Shown: positions 30,407 to 39,159 of the stretch, piece after piece
Numbering within the stretch: position 1 is the stretch's first letter
How the letters are laid out: every line of letters begins with the position of its first letter
From: Salinicola lusitanus
GTDB taxonomy: Bacteria > Pseudomonadota > Gammaproteobacteria > Pseudomonadales > Halomonadaceae
DNA: 64,000 nucleotides
Assembly: GCF_003206045.1 (NCBI RefSeq)
Contig: NZ_PZJM01000003.1
Location: 505,778-569,777, forward strand
Direction of reading: 5' to 3'
Notes under the pieces: generated by a model
The model's input: the letters and a program-made list of their open reading frames with translations, nothing else
What the model was told of the DNA's origin: nothing
Database searches by the model: none
Made by a program: the position numbers and the translations under genes

Positions 30407-31341
30407 CAGTTGCGTCCTCCCGGTGCGTTGAGATCCCGCAGTCCGTCACCCAGCAGGTTGATCGCCAGCACCAGCACGAACAGGGCGATACCGGGAATCG
30501 CGATGACCCAGGGCTGGAAGAACATGTAGGCCTTGCCCTCGGCGACCATCAGCCCCCATGACGGCAACGGCGGCTGCACCCCCATGCCGAGGAACGACAG
30601 CGTCGCCTCGAGCAGGATCGCGTGGGCCATCTCCAGGGTCATCACCACGATCAGCGAGCCGGCGATGTTGGGCAGCACCTCGCGCAGCAGGATATGGGGC
30701 AGCGAGCAGCCCAGCGTGCGCGCCGCGTAGACGTACTCGGCATCGCGCATCTGCTGGGTGACCGAACGCGACACCACCGCGAAGCGATCCCACAGCAGCA
30801 GGCCCAGCAGCACGATCACCGTGGTCAGGGAGCCGCCGGTCAGCGAGGCCAGCGCCAGCGCCACCAGCACCACCGGCATCGCCAGGCGGGTAGTGATGAT
30901 GTAGCTGATGACCGCATCCACGCGGCCGCCGAAGTAGCCCGCCAGGACGCCCAGCGTGGTGCCGATGACACCGGAGATCAGCGCGGCCACCAGCCCGATG
31001 GTCAGCGAGATGCGAGTCCCGAACAGCAGCCGGCTCAAGGTGTCGCGGCCCAGCTTGTCGGTGCCCAGCACATGCGTCCACGAGCCCTTGTCGTGCCACA
31101 CCGGCGGCACCATCCGGTTGGCGATGTCCTGGTGATAGGGGTCATGCGGGGCCAGCAGCGGCGCGAAGACGGCGATCAACACCGCCAGCGCGACCAATAC
31201 CAGCCCGATCGCCAGCCCGCGATGGCCGAAGACCCGGCGCGTGATCCGCGACCAGGCCGGCGCCGGCAGTGGAATCTCGCCGCCGGAGATAGCCGAGGTC
31301 GCAGCTGGAGAAACGCGAGGCGAAGCATGGGAAGTCGTCAT
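30406..31341 (-). CDS. dppC: Peptide ABC transporter permease (DppC-like)
   Basis: The 311-residue membrane protein has an N-terminal cytoplasmic leader, the HVLGTDKLGRDTLSRLLFGTRISL motif typical of DppC/OppC, and the EAA loop LREVLPNIAGSLIV. The ATG at 31341 follows GAGGAG; an upstream in-frame ATG exists but gives an atypical N-terminus. It pairs with the DppB permease 10 bp upstream. Confidence 0.9.
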   Translation of the reverse strand: MTTSHASPRVSPAATSAISGGEIPLPAPAWSRITRRVFGHRGLAIGLVLVALAVLIAVFAPLLAPHDPYHQDIANRMVPPVWHDKGSWTHVLGTDKLGRDTLSRLLFGTRISLTIGLVAALISGVIGTTLGVLAGYFGGRVDAVISYIITTRLAMPVVLVALALASLTGGSLTTVIVLLGLLLWDRFAVVSRSVTQQMRDAEYVYAARTLGCSLPHILLREVLPNIAGSLIVVMTLEMAHAILLEATLSFLGMGVQPPLPSWGLMVAEGKAYMFFQPWVIAIPGIALFVLVLAINLLGDGLRDLNAPGGRN

Positions 31342-31351
31342 GTCGTTCTCC

Positions 31352-32269
31352 TCAACGGGTGCGGATACGGGGGTCGAGCGCGGCGTTGGCGACATCCGCC
31401 AGCAGCGTCAACACGATGTAGAACAGTGCGATGATCAGCACCACGGCCTGCACCACGGGATAGTCGTTGCGCGAGATCGCATCCCAGGCCAGCTGGCCGA
31501 GGCCGTTGAGCGAGAAGACCGATTCGATGACCACCGACCCGCCCAGCATGAAGCCGAGCTCCACCGCGGCCAGTGCCACCACCGGAATCACCGCGTTGCG
31601 CAGCGCATGCTTGAAGATCACCGAACCGCCGCGCAGCCCCTTGGCCCGCGCCGTGCGGATATAGTCGGACTCGAGTACCTCGAGCATGCCGGTCCGGGTC
31701 AGGCGCATCATCGCGGGCGTGGCGTAGTAGCCCAGGGCGATCGCCGGCAGCACGAAATGCTGCCAGCCGTCGCTGCCGGCGGCCGGCAGCCACTGCAGCG
31801 TCACCGCGAAGATCACGATCAGCGTCAGACCGAACCAGAAACTCGGCATCGCCTGCCCCACCACGGCGAACAGCAGCGCCAGCCGATCGATCCAGGTATC
31901 GCGCTTGAGCGCCGCCAGGACGCCGAGCGGAATCGAGATGCTCACCGCCAGCGCCAGCGCGAGGCCGCCCAGCGTCAAGGTGATCGGCATGCGATCGACG
32001 ATCAGGTCGACCACCGTGCTCTGGTAGTAGTAGGAACGGCCGAAGTCGAAGGTCAGCGCGCCCCCCAGCCAGTCCAGGTACTGACTGACGATGGGTCGAT
32101 CGAGCCCGTAGTCGACGCGGATTCGCTCGACCTGCTCGGCGGTGGCCTCCGGCCCGGCGATCGATGTGGCCAGATCGCCGGAGAGATGCAGCAGCATGAA
32201 GCTGACGACCGAGATGGTGAGCGCCACGCTGATCGCGACCAGAACCCGGCGGATGATGAAAGTGCCCAT
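31352..32269 (-). CDS. dppB: Peptide ABC transporter permease (DppB-like)
   Basis: The 305-residue membrane protein starts with the usual IIRRVLVAISVALTISVVSF helix and has about six membrane segments, with the conserved YIRTARAKGLRGGSVIFKHALRNA loop that docks with the ATPase. It is the second gene of the dpp operon. Confidence 0.9.
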   Translation of the reverse strand: MGTFIIRRVLVAISVALTISVVSFMLLHLSGDLATSIAGPEATAEQVERIRVDYGLDRPIVSQYLDWLGGALTFDFGRSYYYQSTVVDLIVDRMPITLTLGGLALALAVSISIPLGVLAALKRDTWIDRLALLFAVVGQAMPSFWFGLTLIVIFAVTLQWLPAAGSDGWQHFVLPAIALGYYATPAMMRLTRTGMLEVLESDYIRTARAKGLRGGSVIFKHALRNAVIPVVALAAVELGFMLGGSVVIESVFSLNGLGQLAWDAISRNDYPVVQAVVLIIALFYIVLTLLADVANAALDPRIRTR

Positions 32270-32345
32270 GGTACCTCCTCACGCTGCGCGGCCTCGTGTT
32301 GTCAGGCACGGGGCCACGCAGGCGGTTAGCGGATATCGGAAAGCG

Positions 32346-33866
32346 TCACTTCCAGCTGGCCTCGGCGAAGCGCGGCAGCTCATCCGGATAGGGCGTGAAA
32401 TTCAGGTCGGCGGTATAGGCGTAGTAGGTGGAGTAGGAGAACAGCGGCGCCCAGTAGGCCTGCTCGGAAATCCGCTGCAGCGCCTTGCGGTAATTGTCCT
32501 TGCGGACGTCGGGGTCGACCGAGGTGTCGGCGGTGTGCAGCCACTGCTGGACCTGCTCGTCCTGCCAGTGGTCGTCGGCGCCGCCGCCGAAGTAGACGCT
32601 GGTGATCGCGGACACGTCATTGACCGAATAGGAGCCCCAGGTCTTGAAAGACATGTCGGTGTTGCCCCCGCGCTGCTGCTCCAGCAGCGCCGGCGAGGTC
32701 ATGAAGCGCAGATTGGCGCGAATGCCGACATTGCGCAGATCGCCGATCATCGCCTCGGCGTAGTCCCGCTCGCGATAGGCGTAGAGGTTCAGCTCGAAGC
32801 CATCGCCGTAGCCGGCGTCCGCCAGTAGCTGGCGCGCCTTGTCGGGGTCGTAGTCGTACTCGACGACATCCTGAGTCTCGCAGCCGAACTGGGCCGGAAA
32901 GCACGGGGCATAGAGCGGACGACTGCCGCCCCGCACCAGGTTGTCGGCCATGCCCTGGCGATTGATCGCGTGATTGATCGCCTGGCGAACCTCGAGATGG
33001 CTCAGCGGCGAGTTCTCGCGCCTGGCGGCATCGAAGGAGAGATAGCCGACCCGCATGGTCTCGCCGCTGTCCACGGTCAGGTTGGGCATCGCCTCCATCT
33101 GCTCGGCCTGGTCCGCCGGGACGCGCCAGATCCAGTCGACCTGGCCGGTCATCAACTGCGCCACGCGGGAGTCCTGATCGGGAATCACCTTGAACTCGAG
33201 CTTGCCGATCTGGGGCTGGCCGACCGGGCTGTCGGCGAAGTAGTTGTCGTTGCGGACCATCTTGACGCCTTCCCCCGGCGTCACTTCGGTAATCCGGTAG
33301 GGGCCGGTGCCGATCGGCTGCCTGCTGAACCCCTCGAGGCCCATCTGCTGAAAGTACTGATCCGGGAACACCGGAAGCGGCCCGGAAAGATACTCCAGCG
33401 CCGCCGGGAAGGGTCCGTTGAGATGGAAGCGGACATGGGTGTCGTCGATCTTCTCGACGCTCTCGATCCAGTCGGTGTTCTGACGCGTTACCACCTTCGA
33501 GTCAGGCGATACCACGTAGTTGAACGTGAAGACCACGTCATCGGCATTGAACGGCTCGCCGTTCTGGAACTCGACGCCCTGACGCAGCGTCATCTCCAGG
33601 GTGGTGTCATCGACCCAGTGCCATTCGGTGGCGAGCATCGGCTCGTAGTCGTTGGTCTCCGGGTTGCGGTAGATCAGCGTATCCCAGGCCAGGTGCGAGA
33701 TGATCACCCCCTCCCGCAGGTTGTTGTGATACGGGCTGATGTTCTCGGGTTCGCTGTCGGAAGCGTAGATCAGCGTGTCGTTGGCCTTGTTGGCCAGCGC
33801 CGGTAGCGACAGGCAGCACAGCGCCGTGCCGGCCACGATGTGGCGGAGCGTCAGGTTGGAGCGCAT
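32346..33866 (-). CDS. dppA: Peptide-binding periplasmic protein (SBP family 5)
   Basis: The 506-residue protein has a signal peptide (residues 1 to about 25, ending ALA) and the family-5 SBP features: LIYASDSEPENISPY, VEFQNGEPFNADDVVFTFNY and a C-terminal WAPLFSYSTYYAYT region. It is the receptor of the downstream permease and ATPases. The ATG at 33866 follows GAGG; a longer frame to 33914 would disrupt the signal peptide. A divergent LysR gene lies upstream. Confidence 0.9.
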   Translation of the reverse strand: MRSNLTLRHIVAGTALCCLSLPALANKANDTLIYASDSEPENISPYHNNLREGVIISHLAWDTLIYRNPETNDYEPMLATEWHWVDDTTLEMTLRQGVEFQNGEPFNADDVVFTFNYVVSPDSKVVTRQNTDWIESVEKIDDTHVRFHLNGPFPAALEYLSGPLPVFPDQYFQQMGLEGFSRQPIGTGPYRITEVTPGEGVKMVRNDNYFADSPVGQPQIGKLEFKVIPDQDSRVAQLMTGQVDWIWRVPADQAEQMEAMPNLTVDSGETMRVGYLSFDAARRENSPLSHLEVRQAINHAINRQGMADNLVRGGSRPLYAPCFPAQFGCETQDVVEYDYDPDKARQLLADAGYGDGFELNLYAYRERDYAEAMIGDLRNVGIRANLRFMTSPALLEQQRGGNTDMSFKTWGSYSVNDVSAITSVYFGGGADDHWQDEQVQQWLHTADTSVDPDVRKDNYRKALQRISEQAYWAPLFSYSTYYAYTADLNFTPYPDELPRFAEASWK

Positions 33867-34124
33867 TTCGACCTCATTGTTGTGTTGTTGGCTGAGAGCG
33901 TGTTGCTGGAGCATCCGCCATACCGCTGGCGGTGTCGTGCCGGCGACCAGGTCCTGTGTCGTCTAATCACCCTTGGGCCGACGTCGTTTTCCTCGAAGCT
34001 ATCGAACGCCCACCCATGCCACAAGTACAATGTTTAGAACCAACCGTTGCCATTTCGGCAAAGGTTAATAAAAACAACATCAACCGAGATGTCGTGGAAA
34101 AGATCGAGGGAGAGAACAGTGGCA

Positions 34125-35039
34125 ATGAACAGTCGCGCCCTTCAGGAAACCGCGCTGCGCTACTTCCTGGCGGTGGTGAAAAACGGCTCGATCAGCGAGG
34201 CGTCGCTCAAGCTCAACGTCGCGGCCTCGGCGATCAGCCGTCAGATCGCCCGGCTCGAGACCGAGCTCGACACCCAGCTGTTCGAGCGCCGCGCCCGGGG
34301 GATGGTGCCCAGTGCCGCCGGCGAACTGCTTGCCGCCCATGCCAGACGCATGCAACTGGAAACCGACCGGATTGCCAGCGAGATCCAGGCCCTGCAGGGG
34401 CTCGAGCGCGGCACGGTGCGTCTGGCCAGCTCGGAAGGGTTCGCGGTGGATTTCATTCCCCTGGCGATCGCCCGATTCCGGCGCCGCTATCAGGGTATCC
34501 AGTTTCGGCTCAGCGTCAGTTCGCCGGCCGAGGTGACGCGCCGGGTACGCGAGGGAGAGGTGGACATCGGGCTCACGTTCAGCCTGGCGCCGGAGCGCGA
34601 CATCCAGGTGGAATCGCGTCAGCGATCGCGGATTCAGGCCCTGATGGCCCACGATCACCCGCTGGCCGGCCGACGCGACGTGAAGCTGTCACAGTTGCAG
34701 CCCCACCCTATCGCCCTGCCCCCCCCGGAAACGACGCTGCGCCAGCTGTTCGACATCTGCTGCAGTCAGCAGAACCTGATCTTCGAGTCCGTCTTCACCA
34801 GCAACTACACCGAGGCGCTGGTCAACTTTGCCATGCTGGGTGGCGGGATCGCCCTGGCCGGCGAGATCTCGATTCGCCATCGGCTTCTCCAGGATCGGCT
34901 GGTCGCGGTGCCGATCCGCGATACCGGCATGGACGCACGCCACGTGGAGTTGCAGACGCTCGCCAATCGCACCCTGCCGGCGGCGACCGGGGCGTTCGTC
35001 GAGCATCTCAAGGGGATGATGGAAGCCGGCGGGCCGTAA
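34125..35039 (+). CDS. LysR-family regulator, probably of the dpp-M20 operon
   Basis: The 304-residue protein has the LysR helix-turn-helix near the N-terminus (ALRYFLAVVKNGSISEASLKLNVAASAISRQIARLE) followed by a substrate-binding domain. It is divergent from dppA, the usual arrangement for a LysR regulator and its target. GGGAGAG lies upstream; ATG at 34125 is preferred, but GTG at 34119 and ATG at 34089 are alternatives. Confidence 0.85.
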   Translation: MNSRALQETALRYFLAVVKNGSISEASLKLNVAASAISRQIARLETELDTQLFERRARGMVPSAAGELLAAHARRMQLETDRIASEIQALQGLERGTVRLASSEGFAVDFIPLAIARFRRRYQGIQFRLSVSSPAEVTRRVREGEVDIGLTFSLAPERDIQVESRQRSRIQALMAHDHPLAGRRDVKLSQLQPHPIALPPPETTLRQLFDICCSQQNLIFESVFTSNYTEALVNFAMLGGGIALAGEISIRHRLLQDRLVAVPIRDTGMDARHVELQTLANRTLPAATGAFVEHLKGMMEAGGP

Positions 35040-35045
35040 CGGTTG

Positions 35046-35252
35046 TCAGCCGGCGTGGCACTTCTTGAACTTCTTGCCGCTGCCGCAGGGGCAAGGGTCG
35101 TTACGTCCGATATCCTTCATGGCGTTACGTACCGGCGCCTGCGCTTCGTGGTGGTGATGCTGACAGTGCGGGCCATGGACGTGGCCCGGGCTGTCGTGGC
35201 TGTGGTCGTGATCGTGCTGGCAGTCGGGGCCGTGGACGTGTGGCTGGGTCAT
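35046..35252 (-). CDS. Histidine-rich SEC-C motif mini-protein
   Basis: The 68-residue protein has a His/Asp-rich N-terminal half (repeated HVHGPxCQH and DHDHSHDS clusters) and a C-terminal SEC-C zinc motif, [18 protein letters not shown] motifs bind zinc and occur at the SecA C-terminus and in many small proteins. The histidine clusters suggest metal binding or storage. The ATG at 35252 gives a start directly before the histidine repeat; a GTG at 35321 in the same frame adds 23 residues and cannot be excluded. It is convergent with the LysR gene, 6 bp away. Confidence 0.75.
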   Translation of the reverse strand: MTQPHVHGPDCQHDHDHSHDSPGHVHGPHCQHHHHEAQAPVRNAMKDIGRNDPCPCGSGKKFKKCHAG

Positions 35253-35325
35253 GGGGCGATACCGTGTCGAAGGGAAGATAACCGAGGCGCGATTATCCTC
35301 CAGAGTCACGCCCCGTGCCACGCCC

Positions 35326-36351
35326 TCAGTCGCGGCGCTGCATCTCCTTCACCGCGATGTCGCCGTCGAGAACGATCGGTTCATCGTCGAGAAACAGGCT
35401 GCAGTTGCGCATCGGAATGTCGAGATGGCAGGCGGTGTCGTTGCTGCCGCCCAGCTCGTTGTTGGGACCGGTCGAGAACATGACGTTCCCATAGAACGAA
35501 CGCAGCTCCATCCCCATGCCGCCGGGGAACTGGGTCAGTCCGTGCCAGTCGGCGCGATGATCCAGGCCCCAGCCGACATGTGACATGCCGAGCCCGCGAG
35601 GATCCTTGAACGTGCCCATGTAGGACTTGATCAGATCGGCATCCAGCCCACCACGAATATCGGTGATGAAGCCCTTCTCGATGGTGTAGGTCACCGGTTC
35701 GCGCACGTAGGTGTTGAACGGCAGCAGCACATCGCCCGGCGCCAGCACGATCTGGCCGTCGACCCCGTCGTCGGCACCGCCGGTGAACACGAACGCCGCC
35801 GGCCAGTGATCCCAGCGCCCGGGCTCATCGGTAAAGCCGTATTCACTCATGGTCGGATAGACGCCGAGTCGATAGGTGACATCGGTGCCGTGCGGGCTGG
35901 TAATCCGCATCGTGCTGGCCTTGGCGAGCAGCTCGGCCCCGACCTCGACCCGCTCGCGTAGCTCCTGGGTCGGCATCAGCTTGGCGAGTAACGGGGCTGG
36001 CTCGACGGCGGTCAGAACCCGCGCGCCCGCGGCCTGGATCGCCATCTGTTCATCGCTGAACAGCAGGAAGATCAGATCGACGACCATATCGGCCTGCTTG
36101 AGCGCTTCCACCGCTTCCGGGTTGGCGGCCAGCCCCGTTTCGCCGACGGCCCAGGCGCCGTTGCCCGGCATCGGGGCCGGCAGGCGCATGTGATACATCC
36201 GCGCGCCGAGACGCTGCCCCGCGGCGAGGAAGGCATCGGCGTAATCCAACCGCGCCTGGCCCTGGGACAACACCACGACCTTTTCACCCTCGTGAACGCC
36301 GCTGAGCGTCAGTTGCTGCAGACACATCTCGATCAGTACATGCTGTTCCAT
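35326..36351 (-). CDS. nicX: 2,5-dihydroxypyridine 5,6-dioxygenase
   Basis: The 341-residue protein is the extradiol-type, mononuclear iron enzyme that opens 2,5-dihydroxypyridine to N-formylmaleamate. Segments typical of NicX are present: [46 protein letters not shown] and [18 protein letters not shown], followed by [10 protein letters not shown] with the His-x-Asp iron ligands. A GGAGG site precedes the ATG. It lies about 12 kb from the other nic genes, with its own upstream region. Confidence 0.93.
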   Translation of the reverse strand: MEQHVLIEMCLQQLTLSGVHEGEKVVVLSQGQARLDYADAFLAAGQRLGARMYHMRLPAPMPGNGAWAVGETGLAANPEAVEALKQADMVVDLIFLLFSDEQMAIQAAGARVLTAVEPAPLLAKLMPTQELRERVEVGAELLAKASTMRITSPHGTDVTYRLGVYPTMSEYGFTDEPGRWDHWPAAFVFTGGADDGVDGQIVLAPGDVLLPFNTYVREPVTYTIEKGFITDIRGGLDADLIKSYMGTFKDPRGLGMSHVGWGLDHRADWHGLTQFPGGMGMELRSFYGNVMFSTGPNNELGGSNDTACHLDIPMRNCSLFLDDEPIVLDGDIAVKEMQRRD

Positions 36352-36371
36352 GATGCGCTAAACCTCCGAAA

Positions 36372-36384
36372 TAGACGGTGTACG
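36372..36384. promoter_or_regulatory. Operator-like motif upstream of nicX
   Basis: TAGACGGTGTACG, 21 bp before the nicX start, matches the palindrome TATACGGCGTATA near nicC at 9 of 13 positions. A related inverted piece, GGCGTCTACACC, lies about 90 bp further upstream (about 36472-36483). These are candidates for NicR binding; no experimental support is available here. Confidence 0.3.
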
Positions 36385-36605
36385 CCAGAACACGATCATT
36401 CCACTCGTGACCAACCTTTTTTGTATTGCCGCTCTGACGAGGATAGCGCGATACTTGGAAAACCTAAATGGGGCGTCTACACCATAATCGAACAATCCTG
36501 CTCGAAGCACTGCCGGGCGTGGCTCCAATCTGGCACTCGCCTGAGACATCCGCTGAACAGAGCGGGTGAGAGCAAGGCAATGAAGATGGGATCAAGGGGC
36601 TGGGC

Positions 36606-36896
36606 TTACTTGATTTCGATCTCGATGAACACGAATTCGAAATCGTTGGCGTTGACCACGTTGTGTTCGATGCCCTTGTCCCGGTAGTAGGAGACACCGG
36701 TTTCCAGGGTCGAGAAGGTGTGGCCATCCAGCGTCTCGAGCTCGAGCTTGCCGGTGGTCCGCGGCACCACGACATAGTCGCGACCGTGGGCGTGCCAGCC
36801 CGTCTCGGCGCCAGGCGGGAAGCGCCATTCGGTCACCACGACACGGTCATTGTCGATCTGTACGGTTGGCTGGGCCTGGGGGCGCGAAGCGCTCAT
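36606..36896 (-). CDS. Small cupin-domain protein
   Basis: The 96-residue protein has a single cupin barrel with WRFPPGAETGWHAHGRDYVVVP (metal-binding motif 1, with two His) and GIEHNVVN (motif 2). Such small cupins bind metals and act as sensors or isomerases; no substrate can be assigned. GAGGAG precedes the ATG. It lies upstream of nicX on the same strand, separated by 254 bp, so cotranscription is uncertain. Confidence 0.75.
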   Translation of the reverse strand: MSASRPQAQPTVQIDNDRVVVTEWRFPPGAETGWHAHGRDYVVVPRTTGKLELETLDGHTFSTLETGVSYYRDKGIEHNVVNANDFEFVFIEIEIK

Positions 36897-36926
36897 GCAG
36901 CAACTCCTCTGTCGAAATCGGGGAAC

Positions 36927-36954
36927 GGGCATCGGCGCGATCTCGCCGATGCCC
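36927..36954. terminator. Hairpin after the glycerophosphodiesterase gene
   Basis: An 11-bp perfect stem (GGGCATCGGCG / CGCCGATGCCC) with a 6-nt loop lies 9 bp after the end of the minus-strand diesterase gene and before the cupin gene. It lacks a T-run. It suggests the two genes are separate transcription units. Confidence 0.5.
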
Positions 36955-36963
36955 GAGGGGGCG

Positions 36964-38118
36964 TCAGTAGCCGTGGCGCTCGAGGATCGCTTCCTGGTCC
37001 TGCGCCGGGTGGCCGTAGAATGTCAGCAGCTGTTCTGCCCGGTTGGTGAAGAAGCCGTCGACGCCACGCTGCCGGTAGCGCTCGAAATCGACCGGCTCGT
37101 CGACCGTATAGAGATGCACCAGCATGCCGTCGTCGTGGGCCATGCCGATCATCCACGGCTCGGCCAGTTCCATGTAGCTGAACTGGCTACTGAAAGGACC
37201 ATCATGCTCGGTCTGGACCGCCGACGGGCCGATCCCGATCGCGCCATGATCCTTGGCGAAGTCGAGCCAGGAGCGGAAGGCTTCCGGCGAGGCCACCTGC
37301 TGGCGTGCGTAGTAGTCGGCGCTGCTCTCGTCCTCACCCTGCGGCTCGCTCGGCGCGGCCTCGATGCCGCCCTCGCCCAGCCACAGCAGCAAAACCCGCG
37401 GCACCTCCGGCATGGTCTGTTCCAGCGCTTCGAGGCTGGCCTTGGAGAAGGTCTGCATGACCAGGCGTCCAGGGCCGTCGCCCACCTTTACCGCCCCGCC
37501 CTCCGCGGCCGGCCGAGTCTTGGCGGCGTCACCCAGCCAGCCACGCGCCTCGAGCTTGTCGCGCAGGTCCTGCTCGATCCCCGGGAACTGTTCGGGCACC
37601 TTGGTCTCGATATAGAGCCCCGGATGGTTGTCGCCGTTCTCGGCGATGTCGATCACCTCGTCCAGGGTCAGGATCTCGAGCCCCGAGTAACTGTCGCGGG
37701 CACGCTCGGGATAGCTGGCATTGAACCAGCTGCCGGCGTCGAGCTGCTTGAGTTCGTCCAGCGTGAAACTCGACACCGGCGCGTCGGCCCGGTCGGGGAA
37801 CACCTCGGCCACGTCGGTATTGCGGCCCAGGGTATTGTCATGGACGGCCACCAGCACGCCATCCTTGGTACGTTGCAGGTCCAGCTCCAGATAGTCGACC
37901 CCGAGATCCCGCGCCAGGAGATAGGCGGGCCGGGTCGATTCCGGCGCCTGATAGGATGCGCCGCGATGCGCGATCACCGCATCGCAGGGTATCGGGATCT
38001 TGGTGCAAAGCGTCGAGCCCTGGGGGGTCGCCCCGTCGTCGGCCTGGGCGGCCGCGAACGGCAGCATCAGGCTCAAGCCGCAGATCCGCAGCCAGTGTCG
38101 CTTCGCCTTGATCATCAT
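36964..38118 (-). CDS. glpQ: Periplasmic glycerophosphodiester phosphodiesterase
   Basis: The 384-residue protein has a signal peptide ending near AAAQA and the GDPD catalytic blocks IAHRGASYQAPEST, YLELDLQRTKDG and VAVHDNTLGR. It hydrolyses glycerophosphodiesters to glycerol 3-phosphate and alcohol in the periplasm. The size fits GlpQ. The ATG pair at 38118 follows GAGGAG; the longer frame to 38262 would bury the signal peptide. Confidence 0.88.
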   Translation of the reverse strand: MMIKAKRHWLRICGLSLMLPFAAAQADDGATPQGSTLCTKIPIPCDAVIAHRGASYQAPESTRPAYLLARDLGVDYLELDLQRTKDGVLVAVHDNTLGRNTDVAEVFPDRADAPVSSFTLDELKQLDAGSWFNASYPERARDSYSGLEILTLDEVIDIAENGDNHPGLYIETKVPEQFPGIEQDLRDKLEARGWLGDAAKTRPAAEGGAVKVGDGPGRLVMQTFSKASLEALEQTMPEVPRVLLLWLGEGGIEAAPSEPQGEDESSADYYARQQVASPEAFRSWLDFAKDHGAIGIGPSAVQTEHDGPFSSQFSYMELAEPWMIGMAHDDGMLVHLYTVDEPVDFERYRQRGVDGFFTNRAEQLLTFYGHPAQDQEAILERHGY

Positions 38119-38327
38119 CGTCTCCTCGGAATTGTCGGGGTGCTGCAGGGAACGCGCCAGCGCCGGCGAGGGCACCACTGCATAAAGGTCTACACGAGCG
38201 AATGACTGCGTCGCGCGGTACTGGGGCGCCAGTCCGATCGAAACTCGCCTGGCCACTGTCATGTTTCGGTCTCTGCGTGCCGTGCGCCTTGCCCTTCATC
38301 TCGTTCGGCGATCTGTTCAGCGTTTCC

Positions 38328-39005
38328 CTAACGCATGATCTCCACGTTATGCCGCGTGGCGGCCATCAACTCGCCGAAAGCGGTCACGGCCGCTTCGACG
38401 TCGCGCCGGCGCATCGCCGCCAACAGCGTCAGATGGTGCGGAAAACTGGCATCGAAGACCTGGTTTCGGTCCTGGGGCGTCTGCCACGACACATAGAGCT
38501 CGGAGTGAATCGAGCGTATCAGTTCGACCAGTACCTGGTTGTGACTGGCGCGATAGATGGCGAGGTGAAACGCCGAGTCCGCCTCGTGGACACGTAGAAA
38601 ATCGTCGGCGGCGCGGGCGACCTGGTAATCGGACAGGTACTGCGCCATCTCGTCGAACTGGGCCTCGCTGGCATGCAGGGTGGCCAGCGCGATGGCCTTC
38701 TCCTCCAGCACCAGGCGCACTTCCAGCATCTCCAGCAGGTGGCGCCGCGCATCCGTCACTTGCAGTCGCGAGAACAGACGGAAGGTCTGCTGGTCGCTGA
38801 CATAGATCCCCTTGCCGTTGACGACCTGGATCACGCCCTCGGCCTCGAGCCGCTTCAGCCCCTCCCGCAGCGTGGAGCGCCCCACCCGCAGGCGCTGCAT
38901 CCACTCGGCCACCGATGGCAGTCGATCCCCGGCCGACAGCCCTTGCTCGGCGATATAGCTGCCGATCTCGCCGGCCACCGTGTCGGATAAGTAGAGTCTT
39001 TTCAT
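38328..39005 (-). CDS. GntR-family (FadR subfamily) regulator
   Basis: The 225-residue protein has an N-terminal winged helix (LPSVAEWMQRLRVGRSTLREGLKRLEAEGVIQV) and an all-helical FCD ligand domain with a histidine-containing core (HEADSAFHLAIYRAS). It is divergent from the C-S lyase/NhaC pair, which is probably its target. The start ATG at 39005 is the one that gives the standard N-terminus. Confidence 0.87.
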   Translation of the reverse strand: MKRLYLSDTVAGEIGSYIAEQGLSAGDRLPSVAEWMQRLRVGRSTLREGLKRLEAEGVIQVVNGKGIYVSDQQTFRLFSRLQVTDARRHLLEMLEVRLVLEEKAIALATLHASEAQFDEMAQYLSDYQVARAADDFLRVHEADSAFHLAIYRASHNQVLVELIRSIHSELYVSWQTPQDRNQVFDASFPHHLTLLAAMRRRDVEAAVTAFGELMAATRHNVEIMR

Positions 39006-39104
39006 CACTGCCCCGCTGATGCCGCTGGGCGGCCGTAGGCAAAAACGGTAACCACAAACCCGCTTAGGTTCAATTGAAGCGCCAGTCACCCTGTGATAAT
39101 CCTA

Positions 39105-39117
39105 CCTATCAGACAGG
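39105..39117. promoter_or_regulatory. Palindrome between the GntR gene and its divergent neighbour
   Basis: CCTATCAGACAGG is a near-perfect inverted repeat in the 154-bp divergent gap, 43 bp upstream of the lyase start. It is a candidate operator for the GntR regulator. It does not match the classical FadR TGGTNNNACCA consensus, so confidence is low. Confidence 0.3.
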
Positions 39118-39159
39118 CTGACACCATGACATATTCCGCTCACTCACTTGGCGATTTTG

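Noticed and set aside
36850..38205. 451-codon plus-strand frame antisense to the glycerophosphodiesterase
   Set aside because: No domain match; the minus-strand frame has a signal peptide and complete GDPD motifs.
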